A DNA stretch of 7,676 nt, from NCBI GenBank assembly GCA_017399325.1, contig JAFQDY010000117.1, forward strand, positions 1 to 7,676. Direction: 5' to 3'. A program made the position numbers and the translations under genes. Source of the stretch: Oscillospiraceae bacterium. Lineage in GTDB: Bacteria; Bacillota; Clostridia; Oscillospirales; Oscillospiraceae. Below are positions 1 to 6,241 of the stretch, in pieces. Numbering within the stretch: position 1 is the first letter of the stretch; every line of letters starts with the position of its first letter. A model generated the notes under the pieces. That model was not told where the DNA came from. It searched no databases and saw only the letters and a program-made list of their open reading frames with translations.

Positions 1-79
1 ACCTACTTTATTTTGTGTAGACTCGCTCTAAAGGCGGGCGCGTTTTTGAGCGCACCAACTTAAGCCTTTTCAATGCGGC
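1..79 (-). promoter_or_regulatory. Structured 5' leader of an off-window leftward gene (putative)
   Basis: This is the expected transcript start of the leftward promoter at 86-114, running out of the window. Read on the minus strand it is GC-rich and can fold. AAGCC/GGCTT can close a stem near the 5' end. A second hairpin pairs GCGC (37-40) with GCGC (49-52). A competing pairing joins CGCTC (24-28) with GAGCG (48-52), so two mutually exclusive folds are possible. No open reading frame of note lies here. The end nearest position 1 (AGTAGGT on the minus strand) could be approaching a ribosome binding site. The size and position resemble a ribosomal-protein-type autoregulatory leader, such as that of rplU, but I cannot confirm any family by eye. 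Confidence 0.3.
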
Positions 80-85
80 TTGTCT

Positions 86-114
86 ATTCTAACAGAAGGA
101 TTTCCAAAAGTCAA
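86..114 (-). promoter_or_regulatory. Sigma-70-type promoter reading leftward
   Basis: On the minus strand a -35 hexamer TTGACT (114-109) is followed by a 17-base spacer and a -10 hexamer TAGAAT (91-86). Both hexamers are one base off consensus with ideal spacing, and the start point should fall near 79-80. It sits between the stop of thrB and the window edge and points the same way as thrCB. The next gene leftward therefore has its own promoter, although I see no clear terminator between thrB and this site, so some readthrough from thrCB is possible. Confidence 0.7.
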
Positions 115-151
115 GGGTTTTTTCCGTGTTTATCTGCCTTTTTACACAGGT

Positions 152-1039
152 TTACAGGACTCTTGCGCCCGCAAATTCCACATGCAGGGGCATAATTTCC
201 CAGTTCGCTTCCGTGATGGCAGGCAACTTCTTCTGCAATTTTTCTTTCAGCGCCTTGTTGCGGGTGATGCAAAGCAAGGTAGGGCCTGCGCCGCTTAAGC
301 AAAATGCCGCGCCGTTGGTGCGCACCAATTCCTCGATGGCCTCGTAATCGGCGATCATATGCTTCCGGTAAGGCTGGTGAAGTTTGTCCTGCATAGCGTG
401 GCGCAGAAGTTTCTCGTCGCCCAGTTCCAGAGCCTTCAGTACCATTGCGCCGTGGGAAATGTTGTAAATGGCGTCTTCCCGGCTCACCTGCTGGGGCAAA
501 ACGGCTCTTGCTTTGGGGGTGGGCATATCGAAATCGGGCACAAGCGCCAAGATCTCCCAATCGGAATGCAAAGGGAAACTCACCGTAACCGGCAGGCCGT
601 TATCCACCATAGATGCGGTCAAGCCGCCGAAAAAGGCAGGGCCTAAATTATCCGGGTGGCCTTCCATAGCATTGGTGATGTTTAAAAGTCCCTGTGTGGA
701 CAGGCGGTTGCCCCGCAGCACATTCGCGCCCATAGCGCCGGCAACAAGCAGCGCCGCGGAAGAACCCAAGCCGCGGCAGATGGGAATGTGGGCATCGATG
801 TGGATCTTCACGCCCTTAATTTCCTCATTTAAGGATTCCAAAACCGCGCAGTAAGACACATAAGCCAAATTGTCCGGGCCGGCGAAAGCCTCGTCGCAGC
901 CGGTGATCTGAAGGCCGCTTTCGGTCTCTTCAAATGTTACATCCGTATACAGTTGCAGCGCGCAGCCAAAGGCATCAAATCCCGGGCCTAAATTGGCGGT
1001 GGTGGCCGGCACGCGAATGGTAACAGATCTCATAATCAT
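152..1039 (-). CDS. thrB: Homoserine kinase ThrB
   Basis: A cytoplasmic GHMP-family kinase that phosphorylates L-homoserine with ATP to O-phosphohomoserine, the substrate of the adjacent ThrC. It is 295 residues, normal for ThrB (about 290-310). The N-terminal signature ATTANLGPGFDAF is at residues 12-24. The glycine-rich phosphate loop PICRGLGSSAA is at 86-96, EGHPDN at 126-131, and the C-terminal GHMP motif SGAGPTL at 249-255. The ATG at 1039 overlaps the thrC stop as ATGA, implying translational coupling. A second in-frame ATG at 1033 lies 8 bases after a GGGG run (1045-1042), the better Shine-Dalgarno spacing, so the true protein may be 293 residues. The stop is TAA. No clear terminator follows. 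The family assignment is secure; only the start is uncertain by two codons. Confidence 0.96.
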   Translation of the reverse strand: MIMRSVTIRVPATTANLGPGFDAFGCALQLYTDVTFEETESGLQITGCDEAFAGPDNLAYVSYCAVLESLNEEIKGVKIHIDAHIPICRGLGSSAALLVAGAMGANVLRGNRLSTQGLLNITNAMEGHPDNLGPAFFGGLTASMVDNGLPVTVSFPLHSDWEILALVPDFDMPTPKARAVLPQQVSREDAIYNISHGAMVLKALELGDEKLLRHAMQDKLHQPYRKHMIADYEAIEELVRTNGAAFCLSGAGPTLLCITRNKALKEKLQKKLPAITEANWEIMPLHVEFAGARVL

Positions 1040-2493
1040 AACCCCATAACAAAGTCAAGCATTGCACTCTTTTCGATCACGCCGGTGTGCAGTTCTTTCT
1101 TCTGCCGCAAGCCGGAAAGATTCGCCGGAATGGCAAAGCCGGACACTTCTTCCAGCCGCTCCATCTGGGCAAATTCGTCCATACCCTCGGCAGATTCCAA
1201 TGCAGACAGAACTGCCGCGGGGAACTTATAGGCAGAAGCGGTGGACAGGACCACCATAGGCCGCTTGTCGCCGGTTTGGTTTACATAATCTTCTGCCACT
1301 GCCCAGCCTGTTGCAGTGTGGGTGTCGCAGAGATACTTTTGATTCTTGAACACATTCTCAATCGTCTTTGCGGCGGTCTCGTCGTCGCAGTAGCCTGCCC
1401 AGAACTCTTCGGAAATGGCGGTTTTCAGGCTGTCCGGCACGGTGTAGAAACCGTCTTTGTTCAGTTTGTTCATCAGGTCTGCCACCAAAGCCGTATCCCC
1501 GGACAGGAAGTAGAGCAAACGCTCCAGATTGGAAGAGACCAAAATGTCCATAGAGGGAGAATCGGTCTTGTGCAAAGGACGGCGGCGGTCATAAGTACCG
1601 GTGCGGATAAAGTCGGTCAGCACATTGTTGGCATTGGACGCGCAGACCAAAGTGCCCACAGGCAGACCCAGTTTTTTTGCCAGCCAGCCGGCCAGGATAT
1701 CGCCGAAATTGCCGGTGGGGACGCAGAAATTCACCTTGTCGCCCATTTGGATCTGACCCCGGCGGAGTAAGTCTGCGTAGGCCTTGAAATAGTATGTGAT
1801 CTGGGGCGCCAAACGGCCGATGTTAATGGAATTGGCAGTGGAAAGACGCAGGCGGTTGCCACCGGTGAGTCTGCCGTTTTCCGCCGATGCGAAAATGTTC
1901 TTCACGCCGGTCTGGGCATCGTCAAAATTGCCCTTGACCGCGCAGACCGCCACATTGTTGCCCTCTTGGGTCACCATTTGAGCTCTTTGAACGGCAGATA
2001 CGCCCCCTTCGGGATAAAACACGCAGATCTTCACGCCTTCCACATCCGCAAAGCCGGCCAAAGCCGCTTTGCCGGTGTCACCGGAAGTGGCGGTCAGAAT
2101 GAGAATATCCTCTTCCATTCCCTTTTCCCGTTTTGCTGCGGTGAGCAACTGGGGCAGCATACACAGCGCCACATCCTTAAACGCGGAAGTGGGACCCCGG
2201 AACAGTTCCAGCACGGTAAACTTGCCGGTATCCACAGTAGGGGTCAGTTCCTCGGTCTGGAATTTGCCGATGTAAGCCTGCTTGACTAACTTTTCCATAT
2301 TGGGAATATCCGGCAAAAGCGCGCCAATGATTCGGGTGGCCATCTGCATAGTATCTTCCTGCAAACAGGCCGCCACATCGATAGCGGGCAGTTTTTCCGG
2401 CACATACAGGCCGCCGTCAGGCGCAAGACCGGACAGGACAGCCTGGGCGCTGTCGACAGTTTTCAGATGATTTCGGGTAGAATGGTAAAGCAT
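1036..2493 (-). CDS. thrC: Threonine synthase ThrC
   Basis: A cytoplasmic PLP enzyme that converts O-phosphohomoserine to L-threonine and phosphate, the last step of the pathway. It is 485 residues, the length of the longer bacterial/fungal ThrC class. The N-terminus (YHSTRN, then GLAPDGGLYVPE) is typical. The PLP lysine is K106 in GPTSAFKDVAL (100-110). SGDTG is at 137-141, the phosphate-cup segment VPTGNFGDILAGW at 259-271, and SPSMDILVSSNLERL at 312-326. I chose the ATG at 2493 because GGAGG (2506-2502) lies 8 bases upstream. An in-frame ATG at 2520 would add nine residues but has no ribosome binding site and is not family-like. It is the first gene of the leftward thrCB operon, and its TGA stop overlaps the thrB start. 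No key residue is missing. Confidence 0.97.
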   Translation of the reverse strand: MLYHSTRNHLKTVDSAQAVLSGLAPDGGLYVPEKLPAIDVAACLQEDTMQMATRIIGALLPDIPNMEKLVKQAYIGKFQTEELTPTVDTGKFTVLELFRGPTSAFKDVALCMLPQLLTAAKREKGMEEDILILTATSGDTGKAALAGFADVEGVKICVFYPEGGVSAVQRAQMVTQEGNNVAVCAVKGNFDDAQTGVKNIFASAENGRLTGGNRLRLSTANSINIGRLAPQITYYFKAYADLLRRGQIQMGDKVNFCVPTGNFGDILAGWLAKKLGLPVGTLVCASNANNVLTDFIRTGTYDRRRPLHKTDSPSMDILVSSNLERLLYFLSGDTALVADLMNKLNKDGFYTVPDSLKTAISEEFWAGYCDDETAAKTIENVFKNQKYLCDTHTATGWAVAEDYVNQTGDKRPMVVLSTASAYKFPAAVLSALESAEGMDEFAQMERLEEVSGFAIPANLSGLRQKKELHTGVIEKSAMLDFVMGL

Positions 2494-2526
2494 GCTGTCT
2501 TCCTCCGCATTTTTCAGCATTTTTTC

Positions 2527-2556
2527 TTGACTTTCTATACAAAAACAAAGTATAAT
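2527..2556 (+). promoter_or_regulatory. Promoter of the hom-lysC-asd operon
   Basis: TTGACT (2527-2532) and a perfect TATAAT (2551-2556) are separated by 18 bases, a strong sigma-70-type match. Transcription should start near 2563, leaving a leader of about 120 bases before hom. The leader contains several inverted repeats listed separately. I see no other promoter-like sequence between the three genes, so this is probably the main promoter for hom, the aspartate kinase gene and asd. Confidence 0.75.
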
Positions 2557-2576
2557 GGATACAATTATTTTGTTAA
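2549..2576 (-). promoter_or_regulatory. Promoter of thrCB
   Basis: On the minus strand, TTAACA (2576-2571) and TATACT (2554-2549) are separated by 16 bases. Each hexamer is one base off consensus. The predicted start near 2542 gives thrC a leader of about 50 bases. The -10 box lies on the opposite strand of the -10 box of the hom promoter, so the two promoters cannot both be bound at once. Confidence 0.6.
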
Positions 2577-2589
2577 AACCATAATTGTA
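2560..2589. repeat. Inverted repeat over the divergent promoters, candidate operator
   Basis: A perfect 9-base inverted repeat, TACAATTAT (2560-2568) and ATAATTGTA (2581-2589), is separated by 12 bases. The left arm covers the expected start site of the hom transcript, and the thrCB -35 box (2571-2576) lies in the centre. The two arms are about two helical turns apart, as is usual for a dimeric regulator. A protein bound here could affect both operons. It could equally be a weak AT-rich RNA hairpin at the start of the hom leader. Confidence 0.45.
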
Positions 2590-2599
2590 ATAACATTGG

Positions 2600-2612
2600 G
2601 TATATGATATAC
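2600..2612. repeat. 13-bp palindrome in the hom leader, candidate operator
   Basis: GTATAT and ATATAC flank a single central G, a perfect odd palindrome. Related GTATA/TATAC half-sites occur nearby at 2536-2540 and 2550-2554, overlapping the two promoters. It lies about 40 bases downstream of the predicted hom start site. It could be a regulator site, but AT-rich DNA gives such palindromes by chance. Confidence 0.3.
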
Positions 2613-2628
2613 TTTTTTACAAGAAATT

Positions 2629-2658
2629 GCAAGTGATTTCAAGGATTTTTTCACTTGC
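2629..2658 (+). promoter_or_regulatory. Hairpin in the hom 5' leader
   Basis: GCAAGTGA (2629-2636) pairs perfectly with TCACTTGC (2651-2658) around a 14-base loop, 10 bases before the hom Shine-Dalgarno sequence. No U-run follows the stem, so it is not a standard intrinsic terminator. It might protect the mRNA or modulate translation. It overlaps the stop of a possible 10-codon leader ORF (2604-2636). I cannot match this leader to T-box or lysine riboswitch consensus elements. Confidence 0.4.
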
Positions 2659-2682
2659 CCAGAGAGACAGGAGGATATAGAT

Positions 2683-3807
2683 ATGCGTATTGGTTTGTTG
2701 GGCTTTGGCGTGGTTGGTCGCGGCGTGTATGATTTGACCGCCGGTCGTCAGGATATGACCGTGGCAAAAGTTGTGTGTCTGGAAGATGTGACTTTGCCCG
2801 ACGCCCAGGTAACAAAGAATTTTCAGGATGTGATCACCGACGATTCCATCGACACCATCGTGGAAGCCATGGGCGGTCTGCACCCTGCTTACGAATTTGT
2901 AAAGGCCGCCATCGAGGCCGGCAAGAACATCGTAACATCCAACAAGGCTTTGGTTTGCACCTTCTATGACGAACTGATCCCCTTGGCAAAGGAAAAGGGC
3001 GTTTGTTTCCGTTGCACAGCCGCAGTTGGCGGCGGCATCGGCTGGCTCAGTGAATTGGAGCGGGCCCGCCGTATGCAGACCATTGAACAGGTCGGCGGCA
3101 TTATGAACGGTACCTGCAACTATATTCTTGACTCTATGACCCGGCTGGGTCTTGGCTATGACGAGGCTTTGAAGCAGGCCCAGCAACTGGGCTATGCAGA
3201 GGCCAACCCCACCACCGATGTGGAAGGCATCGACACTTGGCACAAGGTGATTTTGTCCTCCAACATCGCATTTGGCGTGAGTTTGGATAAGGAAACCGTT
3301 CCTGTGGCGGGCATCAGCCAGATCAAGGCAAGCGATATTGCAAACTTCACCGAAAAGGGCTATGTCTGCAAACTGATCTCCACCGGCAAGTGTAAAGACG
3401 GTAATATCAGCGCTTATGTCCAGCCCACATTGGTAAAGCAAGGCCAGCCGGAATCTGCCGTTCCCGCCAACTACAATCTGATCACATTCGTAGGTTCTGC
3501 CTCCGACCGTATGAGTTTCTACGGACAGGGCGCAGGTCGCTACCCCACCGCATACAATGTTGTACAGGATTGCGCTGATGTGCTTTTGGGCCGCGGTTTC
3601 TACAGCCCCTACGGCGAAAAAACAGCCACCAACAACACTGACACTTTGCGCTACTATGTCAGCGGCGTGAGCGATGCCTGGCTTGCCGAAAACACAGACG
3701 AGCGCTGGAATGACGCAGTCATCACCAAGCCTGTTTCCGTCAGCCAGATCCACGCATGGCGGAAAAACAATCCTAACGCCTTTATCGCTGCATTCGCGGA
3801 AGGCTGA
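2683..3807 (+). CDS. hom: Homoserine dehydrogenase, short form lacking a recognisable ACT domain
   Basis: A cytoplasmic NAD(P)-dependent enzyme that reduces L-aspartate 4-semialdehyde to L-homoserine, the branch compound for threonine and methionine. The Rossmann motif GFGVVG is at residues 7-12. SNKAL (86-90) carries the conserved active-site lysine. AVGGGI (114-119) and NGTCNYI (142-148) form the substrate region. The catalytic block GYAEANPTTDVEGIDTWHK gives E173, D179, D184 and K188, matching E208, D214, D219 and K223 of the yeast enzyme. GQGAGRYPTA is at 281-290. It has 374 residues against about 400-440 for the usual Firmicute form. After about residue 322 there is only a tail of some 50 residues with no clear ACT domain. 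AGGAGG (2669-2674) lies 8 bases before the ATG. It is first in a three-gene operon, 18 bases before the kinase gene. Confidence 0.97.
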   Translation: MRIGLLGFGVVGRGVYDLTAGRQDMTVAKVVCLEDVTLPDAQVTKNFQDVITDDSIDTIVEAMGGLHPAYEFVKAAIEAGKNIVTSNKALVCTFYDELIPLAKEKGVCFRCTAAVGGGIGWLSELERARRMQTIEQVGGIMNGTCNYILDSMTRLGLGYDEALKQAQQLGYAEANPTTDVEGIDTWHKVILSSNIAFGVSLDKETVPVAGISQIKASDIANFTEKGYVCKLISTGKCKDGNISAYVQPTLVKQGQPESAVPANYNLITFVGSASDRMSFYGQGAGRYPTAYNVVQDCADVLLGRGFYSPYGEKTATNNTDTLRYYVSGVSDAWLAENTDERWNDAVITKPVSVSQIHAWRKNNPNAFIAAFAEG

Positions 3808-3825
3808 GAAAGGAATCGGAATATT

Positions 3826-5142
3826 ATGCTGAAAGTAACCAAATTCGGCGGCTCCTCTATGGCAGACGCCGGTCAATACCAAAAAGTCCGGGACATTTTG
3901 ATGGCCGACAAAGAGCGTCGTGTGGTGGTGGTTTCCGCTGCAGGCAAGCGCAACAGCCAGGACCATAAGATCACCGACCTTTTGTATCTGTGCCACGCCC
4001 ACACCCAGTACGGTGTGGCCTGCGACCCGGTATTTGAGATGATCACCTCCCGCTATTTGGAGATCCGGGACACCTTGGGCATCACCTTGGACTTGGAAAC
4101 CGACTTTGCTGAGCTGAAAAAGCGTCTGGATGCCAAGGAGGTATCTCAGGACGAAATGGCCAGCCGCGGCGAGTATTACTCTGCAAGATTGATGGCCGCT
4201 TACTTAGGCTTTGAGTTTATCGATGCTTCCGAGTGGGTATTCTTTAATATTGACGGTACTGTGGACACCGAAAAGTCCTACGCGGCCCTTGCCTCCAAAG
4301 CAAAAGGCAAGAAGGTGGTCACCCCCGGTTTCTACGGCGTGATGCCCGACGGCAGCATCCGCACCTTCTCCCGCGGTGGCAGTGACATCACCGGTTCTCT
4401 GGCAGCCGCTGCGCTGGACGCCGATGTTTACGAAAACTGGACCGATGTTTCCGGTATTCTGATGGCTGACCCCCGGATTGTGGAAAATCCCCACCCCATT
4501 TCCGAGATCACCTACGAAGAACTCCGCGAAATGGCTTACGCCGGCGCAAATGTATTGCACGAAGGCGCCATCTTCCCCGTCCGGAAAAAGAACATTCCTT
4601 TGAACATCCGCAATACCAACGCCCCTCAGGATCCCGGCACTATGATCCGCAAGTCCTTTGAGACCGATGTCGACCCCAACCGGATCATTACCGGCATCGC
4701 CGGCAAGAAGGACTACTCCATCATCACCATTTTCAAGCGAGGTCTGACCAATCAGGTTGGTATCCTGCGCCGGATTCTTTCCGTTTTAGAAAAGCACGGT
4801 GTGTCCGTGGAGTTCCTGCCCAACGGTATGGACAATGTATCTTTGGCCATTCCTACCGCCAAACTCGCTCCCCATCTGTACGCAATTCTGGCTGAAATTC
4901 AGCAGGAAATCAACCCCGACAACATCACCGTCCACGATCAGATCGCCATCGTTACCGCCGTTGGCCATCAGATGAAGTTCCGTCCCGGTGTTTCCGGTAA
5001 GATCTTCGCTGCGCTGGGTCAGGCAGGTATCAATATCCGTATGATCAACCAGGGTCCCGACGAACTGAACATCTTCTTCGGCGTGGAAAACAAGGACTTT
5101 GCCGAAGCCATCCGGGTCCTATATAACAGTTTCATTAAGTAA
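3826..5142 (+). CDS. lysC: Aspartate kinase with two C-terminal ACT domains
   Basis: It phosphorylates L-aspartate with ATP to L-aspartyl-4-phosphate, the first committed step to lysine, methionine and threonine. It has 438 residues. The amino-acid kinase domain begins with KFGGSS (6-11). SRGE (113-116) is the aspartate-binding SxGE-type motif, followed by SRGGSDITGSL (182-192) and ADPRIV (214-219). Two ACT domains lie at about 294-365 and 371-438, the second with INIRMINQGPDELNIFFGVE (402-421). The segment VLHEGAIFPVRKKNIPLNIRNT (243-264) resembles the YclM/ThrD-type monofunctional kinases, often threonine-responsive, more than the lysine-sensitive two-subunit LysC. The symbol is therefore generic and the effector unknown. 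AAAGGA (3809-3814) lies 11 bases before the ATG. It is the middle gene of the operon, 15 bases before asd. It is the likely feedback point of the cluster because Hom seems to lack an ACT domain. Confidence 0.96.
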   Translation: MLKVTKFGGSSMADAGQYQKVRDILMADKERRVVVVSAAGKRNSQDHKITDLLYLCHAHTQYGVACDPVFEMITSRYLEIRDTLGITLDLETDFAELKKRLDAKEVSQDEMASRGEYYSARLMAAYLGFEFIDASEWVFFNIDGTVDTEKSYAALASKAKGKKVVTPGFYGVMPDGSIRTFSRGGSDITGSLAAAALDADVYENWTDVSGILMADPRIVENPHPISEITYEELREMAYAGANVLHEGAIFPVRKKNIPLNIRNTNAPQDPGTMIRKSFETDVDPNRIITGIAGKKDYSIITIFKRGLTNQVGILRRILSVLEKHGVSVEFLPNGMDNVSLAIPTAKLAPHLYAILAEIQQEINPDNITVHDQIAIVTAVGHQMKFRPGVSGKIFAALGQAGINIRMINQGPDELNIFFGVENKDFAEAIRVLYNSFIK

Positions 5143-5157
5143 TTTGGAGGTTATCCT

Positions 5158-6159
5158 ATGAAGACTTATACCATAGCCATTTTGGGCGCAACCGGCGCTG
5201 TTGGCCGTGAAATGATGAATATTCTGGAAGAACGCAACTTCCCTGTTGGCAAACTGATCCCCCTGGCCAGCGCCCGCAGTGCAGGCAAGAGCCTTAAGTT
5301 CAAGGGCGAGGATGTTACCATCGGTCTGGCTTGTGACGAGGCGTTTGAGGGCGTGGACATCGTTTTGGGCGCTGCAGAAAATGACATCGCCAAGAAGTTC
5401 GCTCCCGCCATCGTAAAGGCCGGCGCTGTGTTCGTAGATAACTCCTCTGCCTTCCGTCTGTGCGACGATGTGCCTCTGATCGTTCCCGAGGTCAACCCCG
5501 AAGATGTGAAGAACCACAAGGGCATCATTTCCAACCCCAACTGCTCCACCATCATCACCGTGACCGCAGTCAATGCGCTGAACGCTATCGCACCCATCCG
5601 CGCCATGACCACCTCTACCTATCAGGCCGTTTCCGGCGCCGGCGCAGAGGGCCCCGTGGAACTGATGAACGAGGTGGAGGCGCTGTACAAGGGCGAAACT
5701 TACCAGCCCAAGGTGTTCTCCCACCAGATCGCCTACAACCTGATCCCCCAGATCGGCGGTGAAGCATATGAAGGCTACACCAGCGAAGAAATGAAGATGC
5801 AGAACGAGGGCCGCAAGATCATGCACCTGCCCGAGCTGAAGGTTTCCTGCACCTGCATCCGTGTGCCTGTTGTCCGCAGCCACTCCATTTCCGTGTCCTG
5901 CCACTTTGATGTTCCCGTCACCGTGGAGCAGGCCCGGGAAGTGATCGCCAAAGCCCCCGGCTGCAAACTGGTTGACGATCTTAAAAACAAGCAGTATCCT
6001 ATGCCTTTGGAGACCAGCGGCCAGGACATCGTATATGTGGGCCGTATCCGTCCCGACCTGACCGACGACAACGGTCTGTGCCTGTGGTGCTGCGGCGACC
6101 AGGTCCGTAAGGGCGCTGCCACCAACGCCATCCAGATCGCCGAATTGCTCATTAAATAA
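5158..6159 (+). CDS. asd: Aspartate-semialdehyde dehydrogenase
   Basis: It reduces aspartyl-4-phosphate with NADPH to L-aspartate 4-semialdehyde, supplying Hom and also the lysine/diaminopimelate branch. It has 333 residues, normal for the Gram-positive type. GATGAVG (10-16) is the nucleotide loop. The catalytic cysteine is C129 in NPNCST (126-131). Q156 lies in TYQAVSGAG (154-162). R235 and the acid-base H242 lie in IRVPVVRSHS (234-243). KMQNEGRKIM (213-222) is the conserved substrate/phosphate-binding segment. GGAGG (5146-5150) lies 7 bases before the ATG. It is the last gene of hom-kinase-asd. Its TAA stop is 7 bases before the 15-bp terminator hairpin. No residues seem lost and the assignment is secure. 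Confidence 0.97.
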   Translation: MKTYTIAILGATGAVGREMMNILEERNFPVGKLIPLASARSAGKSLKFKGEDVTIGLACDEAFEGVDIVLGAAENDIAKKFAPAIVKAGAVFVDNSSAFRLCDDVPLIVPEVNPEDVKNHKGIISNPNCSTIITVTAVNALNAIAPIRAMTTSTYQAVSGAGAEGPVELMNEVEALYKGETYQPKVFSHQIAYNLIPQIGGEAYEGYTSEEMKMQNEGRKIMHLPELKVSCTCIRVPVVRSHSISVSCHFDVPVTVEQAREVIAKAPGCKLVDDLKNKQYPMPLETSGQDIVYVGRIRPDLTDDNGLCLWCCGDQVRKGAATNAIQIAELLIK

Positions 6160-6166
6160 TGTAAAT

Positions 6167-6202
6167 AAGGACCCCGGCCTGTTTTGACAGGCCGGGGTCC
6201 TT
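6167..6202. terminator. Bidirectional intrinsic terminator between asd and mgtE
   Basis: A perfect 15-base stem (6167-6181 with 6188-6202) closes a 6-base loop TTTTGA. The stem is GC-rich in the middle with AA/TT at its foot. Downstream on the plus strand the stem runs into TTTATA; on the minus strand into TTATTTA. T-runs are therefore short but present both ways, fitting a shared terminator for the convergent asd and mgtE transcripts. The second copy of the mgtE tail repeat runs into its right arm. Confidence 0.85.
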
Positions 6203-6241
6203 TATACCTTTAACAGCATTCTTTATACCTTTAATAACATT
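6200..6241 (-). repeat. 21-bp tandem duplication of the mgtE 3' end
   Basis: Two adjacent 21-base units (6221-6241 and 6200-6220) match at 19 of 21 positions. On the minus strand the first unit carries the last codons of mgtE, reading MLLKV and TAA. The second unit, still in the same frame, reads ATG CTG TTA AAG GTA TAA, again MLLKV and stop. Two of its bases differ, both in one leucine codon (TTA versus CTG), so the difference is silent. The unit is seven codons long. The distal copy ends inside the terminator stem. Confidence 0.85.

Noticed and set aside
115..151. Terminator for thrCB in the thrB downstream gap
   Set aside because: There is no inverted repeat with a T-run on the minus strand; only A-rich sequence is seen before the next promoter.
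1087..1770. A 227-residue open frame on the plus strand opposite thrC
   Set aside because: The opposite strand carries the full set of threonine synthase motifs; this frame is a mirror artefact.
2494..2520. A longer thrC start at 2520 adding nine residues
   Set aside because: No ribosome binding site precedes it, whereas GGAGG sits 8 bases before the ATG at 2493, and the added residues are unlike ThrC N-termini.
2563..2682. T-box, lysine riboswitch or classic threonine attenuator in the hom leader
   Set aside because: There is no T-box-like GGUGG-type element, no lysine riboswitch core, no Thr-rich leader peptide and no stem followed by a U-run.
2617..4002. A 461-residue open frame on the minus strand opposite hom
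   Set aside because: It lies antisense to an unmistakable hom gene. Its His/Gly/Val/Cys-rich translation resembles no family I know and arises from the codon bias of the sense strand.
5119..5904. A 261-residue open frame on the minus strand opposite asd
   Set aside because: It is antisense to asd, has biased composition and repeated Gly/His/Asp, and shows no ribosome binding site or recognisable domain.
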